Part shown: piece by piece, positions 28,819 through 38,148 of the stretch
How the letters are laid out: the number at the start of each line of letters is the position of its first letter
Position numbering within the stretch: position 1 is the stretch's first letter
From: Alicyclobacillus fructus
GTDB lineage: Bacteria; Bacillota; Bacilli; Alicyclobacillales; Alicyclobacillaceae
Direction of reading: 5' to 3'
Length of the DNA stretch: 64,000 bases
Assembly (NCBI RefSeq): GCF_017329605.1
Contig: NZ_JAFMTY010000020.1
Location: forward strand, 1-64,000
The notes under the pieces: model-generated
Databases searched by the model: none
Told to the model about the DNA's origin: nothing
The model's input: only the letters and a program-made list of their open reading frames with translations
Position numbers and translations under genes: made by a program

Positions 28819-29946
28819 TTGCGACGTATGGCACGAGATGCCCAAATGCGCCGCTATCTTTGGCGAGTGCTTGAAATTGTCATCCTTTTGGCGTTCATCG
28901 CCATCTTCATTCTGGCGCTCGCCTGTCTCATGCGGTATATTCTTCCGTTCGTCATCGGCTGGGTCTTTGCCATCCTCCTGATCCCAGTGGTTCGATGGTT
29001 GGAACGCCGGGGCATGGCTCGCCTGCCGGCCGTCCTCTTGGTGCTCGGCGTGAGCGTGCTGTGCATTGTGGCCGTTTCAGCCGGGATCATCATCGGAGCG
29101 CTGCGCGAGGCCACGTCCTTCGTCTCTCACAGCCAGGTCTTCTTTCGAACGCAGCTTGCGCAGATCGAGGGCGAGATCGAAAGCAGCGAATCGTTCTATG
29201 GACAACTTCCCCCTCAGGTGTCCGATGCGGTGCAATCCACTCTGACGCAGTTCGCGCATGGCCTCGAGGGGAGCGTTCACAAGATCATCACGGGGCTTAT
29301 CGGTATCGTCACGCATCTTCCCGACACCGTGTTCATCGCCGTCATCTCCGTCATTACGGCGTTTTTCATCCTGCAGCGGCGCGAGCGAATGGTGGCGCGG
29401 TTCTATCGCATGATGCCCCCGGGCTGGGCTCCGAAACTCAATGCGGTGTTCGAAGACATGGAGCGCGCGTTTCTAGGCACCATCCGCGTGCAGTTTATCC
29501 TGATGTGCCTGTCCATGTTTCTCGGCATGATCGGGATGTTTGTCCTCGGATTTCCGTACGCCATCTTGCTCGGCATTCTCTTTGGCCTGGCGGGGCTTGT
29601 ACCCATTGTCGGTTCAGCTATTCTCACGGTGCCGTGGGCGGTCGTGGCGTTGGCCACGGGACATCCGGCGGTGGCGATTAAGGTGTTGGCCCTGCAGGTC
29701 GTCATCTCCATCATTCGCCACGCGGTCGAGCCGAAGATTCTGGCGGACAGCGTGGGTCTGGACACGCTGGCGACCTTGTTCGGCTTGTACGTGGGGCTCA
29801 AAGTCATGGGGTTCATTGGGCTGTTTCTCGGCCCGATTCTGCTCATTGGGGTGAAGGGGCTGCTTCGGACGCGCCTGTTCAGCGACTTTCTTCCCGCCGA
29901 GGCGGAGGCTGGAACTGCGCCGGGGCCTGGAGGGGATGAGGGGTGA
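28819..29946 (+). CDS. ytvI: AI-2E family transporter, YtvI-like sporulation membrane protein
   Basis: 375 aa with seven to eight TM helices and the AI-2E family signature near the C-terminus (LGIPFGLAGLVPIVGSAI-like: ILFGLAGLVPIVGSAI; then GLYVGLKVMGFIGLFLGPIL). YtvI belongs to the mother-cell sporulation regulon in Bacillus; the transported substrate is unknown. The TTG at 28819 follows GAAGGAGAG; the ATG at 28828 is an alternative. Its stop overlaps the next start. Confidence 0.8.
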   Translation: MRRMARDAQMRRYLWRVLEIVILLAFIAIFILALACLMRYILPFVIGWVFAILLIPVVRWLERRGMARLPAVLLVLGVSVLCIVAVSAGIIIGALREATSFVSHSQVFFRTQLAQIEGEIESSESFYGQLPPQVSDAVQSTLTQFAHGLEGSVHKIITGLIGIVTHLPDTVFIAVISVITAFFILQRRERMVARFYRMMPPGWAPKLNAVFEDMERAFLGTIRVQFILMCLSMFLGMIGMFVLGFPYAILLGILFGLAGLVPIVGSAILTVPWAVVALATGHPAVAIKVLALQVVISIIRHAVEPKILADSVGLDTLATLFGLYVGLKVMGFIGLFLGPILLIGVKGLLRTRLFSDFLPAEAEAGTAPGPGGDEG

Positions 29947-30443
29947 GGCTCATTAGCCTGAAGCCAGACGGCAGCCTTCATCGTGTGTGGCGGGCTGCGG
30001 AACCGGGTCGGTTCGGAGGATGGTGGATCCCTCCGGGGACGCCGGTCGAGGACGCGGGAGGCGCGTGGAGTTCGCCGTATCCTGTGGCGGCCTTGGTCTG
30101 GCCGCGCGCCTGGTTTCAGGTATTCCTCCTGCTCAAGCTCGACAGGACGGATTACTACGTGAACATCTGTACTCCGCCTTGTCTCGGCGCGGATATCGTG
30201 TGGATCGATCTCGACCTCGATGTGCGCGTGGAAGCGGGGCGCGCCTGGCTGGCCGACGAGGACGAGTTTGTGCACAGAAGCCGCATGTACCCGCCCGCGT
30301 GGCGCGCCGCCGCGCAACAGGCCGCCGAGGACGTGCAGAAGGCGGTCCAGCTCGGCGCGCACCCGTTTCGGCCGTCCTTTGCCCAAGCGTTGCGCGCCGA
30401 GTGGGCGATGCGATCACGTCCCGGCGGAGCGGTTCTCAGCTAG
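29943..30443 (+). CDS. DUF402 family protein (YgaC-like)
   Basis: 166 aa with the YgaC-type DUF402 pattern: LHRVWRAAEPGRFG, WFQVFLLLKLDRTDYYVNICTPP (in part DRTDYYVNICTPP), IDLDLDVRV and LADEDEFVHRS. Members are predicted nucleoside phosphatases. It overlaps ytvI by 4 bp (GTGA) and converges on rsfA, overlapping it by 30 bp. Confidence 0.8.
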   Translation: MRLISLKPDGSLHRVWRAAEPGRFGGWWIPPGTPVEDAGGAWSSPYPVAALVWPRAWFQVFLLLKLDRTDYYVNICTPPCLGADIVWIDLDLDVRVEAGRAWLADEDEFVHRSRMYPPAWRAAAQQAAEDVQKAVQLGAHPFRPSFAQALRAEWAMRSRPGGAVLS

Positions 30444-30953
30444 AAGCTTTCGCGCTCGCTCCATGATGGCAAACAGCGTGCGCGAATCTTCCTCGAGCTG
30501 TTCCGGCGACAGCGCCAATTCGGGTCCGCCTTCGCGCAGCTGGGACTCCAGCGCGCGCACGCGCGTTTCCAATTCCGACTTCTCTCGCTCGATGGCCGAG
30601 ACGTACTCGCGCAGCCTCTGATACTGTTCATCATAGGTCTGCAAAAATCGAATGACCTCCTGCATGGACGCCGTCGGAGCGGAGGACCCCTTCTGCGGCT
30701 GCGTTTTCACCTGCAGCGCTTTTCGCTCGGCTTTCGCCGCCTCGATCTCGTCCTGATATCGCTTGCGAATGACCCCGTTCCAGCGGTATCCGCATGCGGC
30801 GGCGGTTCTGCCGAGTTGCGCGGCCGCCTCTTCGAACGCCTTCAGTTGTGTGCTGCCCGTGCGGATGTGGCGAAGCACCAGTTGGGCGAGGCGCTCGTCG
30901 TCCTCGGGCGTCCATGCATCCGAACGCACTGGGCTTTTTTCGACGGATGCCAA
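30414..30953 (-). CDS. rsfA: RsfA-family prespore transcriptional regulator
   Basis: 179 aa: a Myb/SANT-like N-terminal domain (DAWTPEDDERLAQLVLRHI, in part WTPEDDERLAQLVL; then AAACGYRWNGVIRKRY), a linker, and a coiled coil (about residues 105-150). RsfA modulates the sigma-F regulon in the Bacillus forespore, consistent with a spore former. The 3' ends of this gene and the DUF402 gene overlap by 30 bp. Confidence 0.88.
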   Translation of the reverse strand: MASVEKSPVRSDAWTPEDDERLAQLVLRHIRTGSTQLKAFEEAAAQLGRTAAACGYRWNGVIRKRYQDEIEAAKAERKALQVKTQPQKGSSAPTASMQEVIRFLQTYDEQYQRLREYVSAIEREKSELETRVRALESQLREGGPELALSPEQLEEDSRTLFAIMERARKLLAENRSAGT

Positions 30954-31120
30954 GGTGATTCCTCCCTTGTCTCAGTACTATACTTATGGCCATGGCGTAG
31001 AAGTTTCATACGCATCCTACCTGTCGCTTTGTTACATGGTATGATTGATTTCTGATTTCGTGACTGAAGAGACAAGACTCGCAACGTCATCGCCCTCTTG
31101 AGTCTCTCTCGTAGAAGCGG

Positions 31121-33400
31121 ATGATGAAGATGAACTTGGAGCAGTTGTTGGACGAATGGCGGCGCGATCCGCAGTTTCAAGCGCAGGTGTCGGCCTGGCG
31201 CGTGACCCCGGCCCGCATCGGGCGATACGCCGATTTTCCGGCGGAAATCCACCCCGAGTTGCGCGCATCCCTCGTTGCGCGCGGGATCGAGCGCCTCTAT
31301 GCCCACCAGCGCGAGGCGTGGGAGGCCATTCAGTCCGGCCGCGACGTCGTGATCGCGACCCCGACCGCGAGCGGCAAGACCCTGTGCTACAACCTGCCCG
31401 TGCTCCAGGCCATCCTGCGCGATCAGAGTGCGCGGGCGTTGTACATCTTTCCCACCAAGGCGCTCGCCCAGGATCAGGTGGCGGAACTGCACGATCTCGT
31501 CCGCCATCTCAACACATCCGTCCACACGTTCACGTACGACGGCGATACGCCCGTGCATGCGCGCCAGAAGATTCGCGAGGCGGGCCACATCGTGGTCACG
31601 AATCCCGACATGCTCCACGCGGCCATCCTGCCGCACCACACCAAGTGGTTGAGGCTGTTCAAAAACCTGCGCTACATCGTGATCGACGAGGCGCATATCT
31701 ATCGCGGCGTGTTTGGCAGTCACGTCGCGAATGTCCTCCGCAGGCTGTCGCGCATCGCGGCATTTTACGGGGCTCGCCCGCAGTTCATTTTCTGCTCCGC
31801 CACCATTGCGAATCCCGGCGAACTCACCGCGCGGCTTTGCGGCCGCGAGACGGTGGTGCTCGCCGATTCGGGCGCACCAGAAGGCGAAAAGCATGTGATT
31901 TTGTACAATCCGCCCATCATCGATCCGGCACTCGGTTTGCGCCAATCCGCGCTGCGGGCGGCGAGGCGCATGGGTGCCCGGTTGCTTCAGCATGAAATTC
32001 CGACCATCGCGTTTGCCCGCACGCGCAATCAGGTCGAGCTCCTGGCGTCCTATCTGCGCAGGGATGCGCGCCCCAGCGTCCGGGATCGCATCGTCAGCTA
32101 TCGCGGCGGGTACCTGCCGAACGAACGGCGCGCCATCGAAAGGGGCCTGCGGGAAGGGCGGATCCTCGGCGTGGTCAGCACGAACGCGCTCGAGCTCGGC
32201 GTGGACATCGGTTCGCTTCAGGCGGCCATCACCGTTGGGTATCCCGGGAGTGTCGCCTCGACCCGGCAACAGATGGGGCGCGCTGGGCGCCGGAAAGGGG
32301 TCTCGGCTGCCATCTACGTGGCCACAAGTTCCGCGCTCGATCAGTGGATGGTGCGCCATCCCGAGGCCCTGCTGGAGTCTTCTCCCGAGGCGGCGCGCAT
32401 TTACCCGGAGAATCTCCTCATCCTCATGGATCACCTCAAGTGCGCCGCCTACGAGTTGCCGTTTTCGGCAGACGAGAGATTCGGCGTCGAGACGACGGAC
32501 GAGCTTCTCGGCTACTTGGTCGACACGCGCGTGTTGCACCGCGCCAAAGACGGCCGCTTCTTCTATATGGCCGACGACATGCCGGCGCACGCGGTGTCGT
32601 TGCGCAGCGCCGCGCAGGAGAACGTCGTGATCGTCGATCAGTCCGCGCATCCCCCTGCGGTCATCGGGGAGATGGATCGGTTCAGCGCACTGACCATGCT
32701 GCACGAGGAGGCCATCTACCTCCATCAATCGCAGATGTATCAGGTGGAGAAGTTGGACCTCGACAACGGGAAGGCGTTCGTGCGCCCGGTCGACTGCGAC
32801 TATTACACAGACGCGGAACTCGCCGTGCATCTGCAGGTCCTCGAGGAAAACGACTGCGCGCAAGAAGGCCCGCTGCGGCATTACACGGGCGATCTCGCCG
32901 TGCACGCCACGCCGACCTTGTTCAAGAAGATCAAACTGGAGACCCACGAAAACGTCGGTTGGGGCAAGATTTATCTGCCTGAGGCGGAGTTGCACACGTC
33001 GGGATACTGGGTGACGTTCGAGCGTTCCGTCGGGTTCGCGTCGGATGACGAGTGGGAGGGCGCGCTCAAGGGACTGGGGCACGTGTTGAAGCACGCCGTG
33101 GCGTTGCACGCGATGTGCGCCGCGTCCGACGTGCACGTGGCTGTCGAAGTGCGCGATCCGCAATACGCAAAGCCTGCCGTGTACGTGTACGACGCGTACC
33201 CGGGAGGCGTCGGCATCGCGGAGCGCGTGTACCGGGACCGAGATCAGATCTTCGCGACGGCGTTCGACATGATGCAGAGCTGTCCTTGCGAAGCCGGATG
33301 TCCGAGCTGTGTCGGGCCGCCGGCAAGCGGCGAACCTCTCAAACCATGGGTGGAAACGCTCCTGTCGTCCATCATCGCAGCGGCCGCGCGGGGGGCTTGA
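31121..33400 (+). CDS. mrfA: MrfA-like DEAD/DEAH helicase with C-terminal zinc domain (YprA)
   Basis: 759-aa SF2 helicase: Walker A TPTASGKT (about 79-86), IDEAH box (near 187), SAT motif CSATI, and motif VI QQMGRAGRR. The C-terminal DUF1998-like domain has a Cys cluster (CPCEAGCPSC near 722). In Bacillus, MrfA with exonuclease MrfB repairs mitomycin C damage; mrfB follows 2 bp later, which confirms the pair. The start has no strong ribosome site; the ATG at 31130 is an alternative. Confidence 0.93.
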   Translation: MMKMNLEQLLDEWRRDPQFQAQVSAWRVTPARIGRYADFPAEIHPELRASLVARGIERLYAHQREAWEAIQSGRDVVIATPTASGKTLCYNLPVLQAILRDQSARALYIFPTKALAQDQVAELHDLVRHLNTSVHTFTYDGDTPVHARQKIREAGHIVVTNPDMLHAAILPHHTKWLRLFKNLRYIVIDEAHIYRGVFGSHVANVLRRLSRIAAFYGARPQFIFCSATIANPGELTARLCGRETVVLADSGAPEGEKHVILYNPPIIDPALGLRQSALRAARRMGARLLQHEIPTIAFARTRNQVELLASYLRRDARPSVRDRIVSYRGGYLPNERRAIERGLREGRILGVVSTNALELGVDIGSLQAAITVGYPGSVASTRQQMGRAGRRKGVSAAIYVATSSALDQWMVRHPEALLESSPEAARIYPENLLILMDHLKCAAYELPFSADERFGVETTDELLGYLVDTRVLHRAKDGRFFYMADDMPAHAVSLRSAAQENVVIVDQSAHPPAVIGEMDRFSALTMLHEEAIYLHQSQMYQVEKLDLDNGKAFVRPVDCDYYTDAELAVHLQVLEENDCAQEGPLRHYTGDLAVHATPTLFKKIKLETHENVGWGKIYLPEAELHTSGYWVTFERSVGFASDDEWEGALKGLGHVLKHAVALHAMCAASDVHVAVEVRDPQYAKPAVYVYDAYPGGVGIAERVYRDRDQIFATAFDMMQSCPCEAGCPSCVGPPASGEPLKPWVETLLSSIIAAAARGA

Positions 33401-33402
33401 AC

Positions 33403-34674
33403 ATGGGGCGCAGCCTCCTGGACAAGTTGAAGGATCTCGAGCGAACCGCAGGCGTGCGCAGGCCGGACGCCGATGAGACGGCGCAGGCTCGCGGGGACGA
33501 GCCGTCTGCTGTCGAGGCCGATCAGGCGATCGACCCGCGAGCGGCAGAGCTCGTTGAGGCGGGATTCCAAAGAATGGAAACGCCTCACGGGGCGGTGTGG
33601 GTTCGCGAGACGGCGTTCGATCTCTGCACCCAGTACGGCGGCCGCCCGTTCGCCGATTTTCTGTCCTGCGATTTTGAACGTCTCGGCCGGCTGGCGAAGG
33701 CCGAGATCGCGCCCGAGCGGATGATGTTTTACGACGTGGAGGCGACCGGGCTTGGACACGGCGGGGGAACGATGCCGTTTCTGCACGCCGTCGGTTCTTT
33801 CGCGGACGACGAGTTCCGCGTCGCGCAGTACTTCGTGCCGGATTACGCGGACGAGGGCGCGGTGGTGCGGCTGCTCGCGGAGGCGTGGTTCGGCCGGCGG
33901 GATGCCGTTCTCGTATCCTACAATGGAAAATCGTACGACTGGCCGCTGTTTGTGAACCGATGCGTCCTGTATGGGTTACAGCCTCCCGAGCCGGCGCATT
34001 TGGACCTGCTGCATCCCGCGCGGCGGCTCTGGAAGGGGGTCGTCCGGCGGATGAAACTCGCGGACGTCGAAGCGGCCTTGGGCGTGAGGCGCGATGGGGA
34101 TCTGCCCGGCAGCGAGGCGCCGCTTCGCTACTTCGCCTACGTGGACGGGGCGCCGCTCGCCTCGATGGAAGACGTGTTCGCCCACAATCTTCGCGATGTC
34201 TGCACTTTGGCCCGCCTTGCGCTCGAGCTTGCGGATGCGCTCGCAGAAAGGACCTCGTGGCCGCACGCCTCGCCCCACGTCGGGCTTGCCACCTGGTTCG
34301 ACGCGTGGCGCGAGTGGGAGTCCGCCGATGCTCAGTTTCGCAAGGCCGTCGCGCAAGAGGACGCGGATTGGCGCGCCCGCTGGCTGTTCAGCCTCTTCTT
34401 GAAGCGCCGCGGCCGATGGGAGGAGGCCCTCGATCTCTGGCTCGAGTTGGCGGACGCCTACCCGGACAGGCCGGAGCCGTACGTGGAAGCGGCGAAGTAC
34501 TTCGAGCATCGCAGGCGCGATCTCGCCCGGGCCCTCTGGGCCGCAGAGGCGGCGCAGGCGCGCACCGGCGAGGGATCGCGGGAATATGGCGAGATGGCAC
34601 GGCGGGTGGAACGCATCCGGCGCAAGCTCGAGCGGGAAGCGGCTTGCGAGGGGGACCCGCGTCGTCTACTGTAG
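33403..34674 (+). CDS. mrfB: MrfB-like DnaQ-fold exonuclease with TPR tail (YprB)
   Basis: About 423 aa. A ribonuclease-H-like 3'-5' exonuclease core: MMFYDVEATGLGHGGG (Asp and Glu near residues 110-112), SYNGKSYDWPLF, and HNLRDVCTLARL. The C-terminal 130 residues form TPR-like helices. In Bacillus, MrfB is the metal-dependent exonuclease partner of MrfA. The ATG at 33403, 2 bp after mrfA, is used although the frame stays open upstream. Confidence 0.92.
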   Translation: MGRSLLDKLKDLERTAGVRRPDADETAQARGDEPSAVEADQAIDPRAAELVEAGFQRMETPHGAVWVRETAFDLCTQYGGRPFADFLSCDFERLGRLAKAEIAPERMMFYDVEATGLGHGGGTMPFLHAVGSFADDEFRVAQYFVPDYADEGAVVRLLAEAWFGRRDAVLVSYNGKSYDWPLFVNRCVLYGLQPPEPAHLDLLHPARRLWKGVVRRMKLADVEAALGVRRDGDLPGSEAPLRYFAYVDGAPLASMEDVFAHNLRDVCTLARLALELADALAERTSWPHASPHVGLATWFDAWREWESADAQFRKAVAQEDADWRARWLFSLFLKRRGRWEEALDLWLELADAYPDRPEPYVEAAKYFEHRRRDLARALWAAEAAQARTGEGSREYGEMARRVERIRRKLEREAACEGDPRRLL

Positions 34675-34687
34675 AGGGAGCAAACTT

Positions 34688-35341
34688 GTGAGGAAGGTGC
34701 GGGCGGTGTTTTCAGGGTGGACCGCTGATGACTTTGACGCGATGACGGTGCCGGGTCTCGCTCCGCGCATGGAACGGATTCGAGCGGAGATTCAGCCGAA
34801 GTTCATCCAGTTGGCTGAACACTTCGAACCCTGGCTGACCCGCGAACTTGGAGTGCCGATGCACACGCACGTGGCGAAGCATGCCCGCCGCACGGTGCAT
34901 CCTCCAGAGAGCACATGGGTCGCGTTCAGCGCGGACAACCGCGGCTACAAGAAGCATCCTCATTTCCAAATTGGCCTGTTTTCCACGCACGTGTTTGCCC
35001 TGTTTGGCTACATCGACGAGGGCGTCGACAAGGCCGCCTTCGGTTCGCGGGTTGCCGCGCGGAGCGACGACATCTTCGCCATGTTGCCCGGCGATTTCGC
35101 CGTGATCGAAGACCACACGTCGCCCGAATGGAAGCTTGTGCGCGATCTCGGCCCAGACGGGTTGAAGCGCGTCGCGGAGCGCTTGGCCGCCGTGAAAAAG
35201 GCGGAGATGCTCGTCGGCCGCATTGTCGCTCGGGATGAGGCCGCCAACATGATGGGTCCAACGTTCGTGCGGCTGGTGGAGGAGGCGTTCGCTTCCGCGC
35301 GGCCGCTGTACGAGATCGCCCGGCCCATGGCCCAGAACTAG
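34688..35341 (+). CDS. yktB: DUF1054 family protein (YktB)
   Basis: 217 aa, normal for DUF1054. It starts FSGWTADDFDAMTVPGLAPRM and contains HVAKHARRTVHPPESTWVAFS (in part AKHARRTVHPPESTW) and KKHPHFQIGLFSTHVF. A Bacillus structure exists for the family but its function is unknown. The GTG at 34688 follows AGAGGGAG; a longer frame overlaps mrfB and is unlikely. Confidence 0.87.
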   Translation: MRKVRAVFSGWTADDFDAMTVPGLAPRMERIRAEIQPKFIQLAEHFEPWLTRELGVPMHTHVAKHARRTVHPPESTWVAFSADNRGYKKHPHFQIGLFSTHVFALFGYIDEGVDKAAFGSRVAARSDDIFAMLPGDFAVIEDHTSPEWKLVRDLGPDGLKRVAERLAAVKKAEMLVGRIVARDEAANMMGPTFVRLVEEAFASARPLYEIARPMAQN

Positions 35342-35353
35342 CGGGGTGTCGAC

Positions 35354-36787
35354 GTGCGCATTCACCTGCTTCACATGAACGATCTCCACAGCCGCCTCGA
35401 GAATCACATGCGGATTGGCGCGAAAATCCGCGCGCTGCGAACGGAGTTCGAGCGACGGGGCGAGGCCACGCTCACGTTCGATCTCGGCGACGTGCTGGAT
35501 CGCGTGCGGCCAGAGACGGAGGGGACGCTCGGGCGGCTGAATGCGGATTTGATGCGCGTGCTCGGCGTGGACGGCTGGATCTTCGGCAACAACGAGGGTC
35601 TGACCATTCCCGTGGACAGGTGGGAGGACTTGGTGAGGCGTTCCGGGGCCGTCGCGTTTGGCACGAATCTGCGGCGCTCGGACGGCCGCCCGTTTCCGTT
35701 CTTCTGCGACACGCACGTGTACGAGGTCGGGCAGATGCGGATTGGGGCGTTCGGCCTGACTCCGAACTACGATTTGCCGTACCGCATGCTCGGCGTGCGC
35801 GCGCTGGATCCGCTCGAAGCCGCGCGCGGGGCCGTGGACCGGCTTCTGGCCCAGCGGGTGGACGCCATCGTCTGCCTGTCGCACATGGGGCTCCGGTTTG
35901 ATCGCGAGTTGGCGCGGGCGCTCCCGCAAATCACATGCGTCCTCGGCGGGCATACGCACGAGACGATGCACGAGGCGGAGTACGTGGGGCACACGGCCGT
36001 GTTTCAGCCGGGGAAGCACGGATTTTCGTTCGGGCACACGGTGCTCGAGGTCTCCGGAGACCGGGTCGCCGCGCGTTCCGAACGCATCCCCGTGGAGCCC
36101 TGGGAGCCCTTGGACGCGCGCATGCTGCAGGTGTACGCCAGGGAACAGGCGCTCGTCGAACAGCAATTGCGCCGGCCCGTGGCCGCGCTCTCCGAACGCC
36201 TGCGGCTCGGATATGACAGCGAGTGCGCCTTCGCCAATTTGCTCACGGACATCCTGTACGACGCGTTTGACGGCGATCTCGCCCTCATGATGGCGGGCGC
36301 GCTGAACGCGAGCTTGCTGCCTGGCACGGTCGCGCTCGAGCACGTGCTCGGCGCGTGTCCGACCCCCACGCGGCCCATCGTCGTCACCATGCGCGGGGCC
36401 GACATCATCGAAGCCATCGACCTTGCGCTTCAGCCCGAGGTCCACAATCGTCAAGGCATCGGGTTTGGCTTTCGCGGCGGCAAGATCGGCGTGCTCGCCA
36501 TTTCGGGCGCGATCGCCGAAATCGAGCTTCGGCCGGACGGACGGCGCGTTCGCCGCGTGCTCGTCGGCCATCGTGTCCTGGAGCCGGATCGGGATTATCG
36601 CGTCATCACCTGCGAGTACCTGTGGCTGTCCCCCGTGTTTCCGCCGTTCCGCCGCGCGCGGGACGTGACCTACGAGCGGCCGCTGGTGCGGGAGCTTCTC
36701 ATCGAACATCTGGGCGATCCCGGCCGCGTGGAGCGCGCCAAGCTCCCGCGTTACGAAGTGGTGGAGCCGGTGGAGGGGAGGGCGTAG
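35354..36787 (+). CDS. yunD: metallophosphatase / 5'-nucleotidase-like protein (YunD)
   Basis: 477 aa with the calcineurin-like fold: HMNDLHSRLENH (metal Asp and His), DLGDVLDR, the variant GNNEG motif typical of YunD in place of GNHE, LSHMGLR, and GGHTHETMHE. The C-terminal 5'-nucleotidase domain (SECAFANLLTDILYDAF, FGFRGGKIG-like) is present. No signal peptide is visible, so it is cytoplasmic. The substrate is unknown. It starts 12 bp after yktB. Confidence 0.85.
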   Translation: MRIHLLHMNDLHSRLENHMRIGAKIRALRTEFERRGEATLTFDLGDVLDRVRPETEGTLGRLNADLMRVLGVDGWIFGNNEGLTIPVDRWEDLVRRSGAVAFGTNLRRSDGRPFPFFCDTHVYEVGQMRIGAFGLTPNYDLPYRMLGVRALDPLEAARGAVDRLLAQRVDAIVCLSHMGLRFDRELARALPQITCVLGGHTHETMHEAEYVGHTAVFQPGKHGFSFGHTVLEVSGDRVAARSERIPVEPWEPLDARMLQVYAREQALVEQQLRRPVAALSERLRLGYDSECAFANLLTDILYDAFDGDLALMMAGALNASLLPGTVALEHVLGACPTPTRPIVVTMRGADIIEAIDLALQPEVHNRQGIGFGFRGGKIGVLAISGAIAEIELRPDGRRVRRVLVGHRVLEPDRDYRVITCEYLWLSPVFPPFRRARDVTYERPLVRELLIEHLGDPGRVERAKLPRYEVVEPVEGRA

Positions 36788-36792
36788 GGCGC

Positions 36793-37455
36793 ATGGCTGA
36801 ACTGGATCGCAAAACTTCGGTGCGCGTCGTAGAGCGGCTTCTCGAGGCGTATCCGGATGCGCGTTGTCAACTGCACTTCACGACACCGTTCGAGTTGCTC
36901 GTGGCGACCATCCTGTCGGCCCAGTGCACGGACGAACGGGTCAACATGGTCACCCCAAGGCTCTTTGCCAAGTATCGCGGGCCCGAGGCGTTTGCAGCGG
37001 CAAGTCCCGAGGAAGTGGCGGAGGATATCCGCGAAGTGGGGTTATTTCGGTCCAAGTCCAAGCATATCGTGGAGACGGCGCGCATCCTTGTCGACGAGTA
37101 CGGGGGCGAAGTTCCAAAGGATCGCGATCGCCTGATGCAGCTTCCCGGCGTGGGGCGGAAGACCGCGAATGTCGTGGTGTCGAACGCCTACGGCGTGCCC
37201 GCGTTTGCCGTGGACACGCACGTACAGCGCGTGACGAACCGCATCGGCCTGGCCCATTCCGCCGATCCGCTCAAGACCGAACAGCAAGTCTGCGCAAAGC
37301 TGCCGCCCGAGATGTGGACCCAAGCGCACCACGCGCTCATTCTGCACGGAAGACGGGTCTGCACGGCCCGCAAACCCAAATGCGACATTTGCCCGGTGGC
37401 CGATGTATGCCAGTACGCGCAGGAGCGTTTCAAGCAAAAGGCCGAGCATGCGTGA
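36793..37455 (+). CDS. nth: endonuclease III
   Basis: 220 aa. DNA glycosylase/AP lyase for oxidised pyrimidines. Helix-hairpin-helix LPGVGRKTANVV with the catalytic Lys, catalytic Asp in AFAVDTHVQR, and 4Fe-4S loop C-x6-C-x2-C-x5-C (CTARKPKCDICPVADVC). The ATG at 36793 is chosen; the longer open frame overlaps yunD. It belongs to the repair-rich run with mrfAB. Confidence 0.95.
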   Translation: MAELDRKTSVRVVERLLEAYPDARCQLHFTTPFELLVATILSAQCTDERVNMVTPRLFAKYRGPEAFAAASPEEVAEDIREVGLFRSKSKHIVETARILVDEYGGEVPKDRDRLMQLPGVGRKTANVVVSNAYGVPAFAVDTHVQRVTNRIGLAHSADPLKTEQQVCAKLPPEMWTQAHHALILHGRRVCTARKPKCDICPVADVCQYAQERFKQKAEHA

Positions 37456-37467
37456 CGGAGGGAGGCG

Positions 37468-38067
37468 ATGCGGATGTGGAAGCGGCTCTTCATCGTGCTG
37501 GCGGCACTCGATCTGCTCGCCGTGATCGCCGGACTCATCGTGTGGAACGGCCTTCCCAAGTCCGGCAGCGGCCAGCCTTCGTCCACCTCTTCCATCCCCG
37601 CGAACGCCCCCACCGTGCAGGTGGACATCGGTGCCGACGCCATCAATGCGTATCTTGCGTATGCCATTGCGCACGATCCGGAAGTGGGCCGAGTACTTGA
37701 GTCCGGCAGCGTTCAGTTCGGCGACACGTGGGTGTGCGACTTTGCGGTCAAGGTGCTCGATCACGCCCTGCCCATGCAGTTTGTCGTGACCCCCATCGTT
37801 CGGAACGGCAACCTCATCCTTCACGTGGACAGCGCCCAACTGTCCTTCATCCCCCTGCCGCGATCCATGGTTTTTTCCGTGCTTGAGCGGGCCCCGCTGC
37901 CGAATTGGATCCAGATCGACAGCGAGGCGCAGAACATCGCGCTGAACTTCACCGAGCGGCCGGCTCAGCCCTTTGCCATCCGCGTGGTGCAATACTCACC
38001 TTCGGACAAGAAACTCTCCCTTCATCTCGCCATCTCCCCTCAGGCGCTCGCTCATCAGGTCCCTTAA
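37468..38067 (+). CDS. ypmS: YpmS-like DUF2140 membrane-anchored protein
   Basis: 199 aa: one N-terminal TM helix (about 5-27), a Ser/Gly-rich linker, and an extracytoplasmic beta-rich domain with INAYLAYAIAH and the LPRSMVFSVLE stretch. This matches YpmS/DUF2140, of unknown function. It starts with GGAGGCG spacing 13 bp after nth. Confidence 0.75.
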   Translation: MRMWKRLFIVLAALDLLAVIAGLIVWNGLPKSGSGQPSSTSSIPANAPTVQVDIGADAINAYLAYAIAHDPEVGRVLESGSVQFGDTWVCDFAVKVLDHALPMQFVVTPIVRNGNLILHVDSAQLSFIPLPRSMVFSVLERAPLPNWIQIDSEAQNIALNFTERPAQPFAIRVVQYSPSDKKLSLHLAISPQALAHQVP

Positions 38068-38148
38068 TCATGCGCTGCGCCGGATAACTTCCGCCGCCTG
38101 GAGCAAGCTAAATGCGCGAGGAACCAGTTCGCATGGGAGGTTGCTCCA

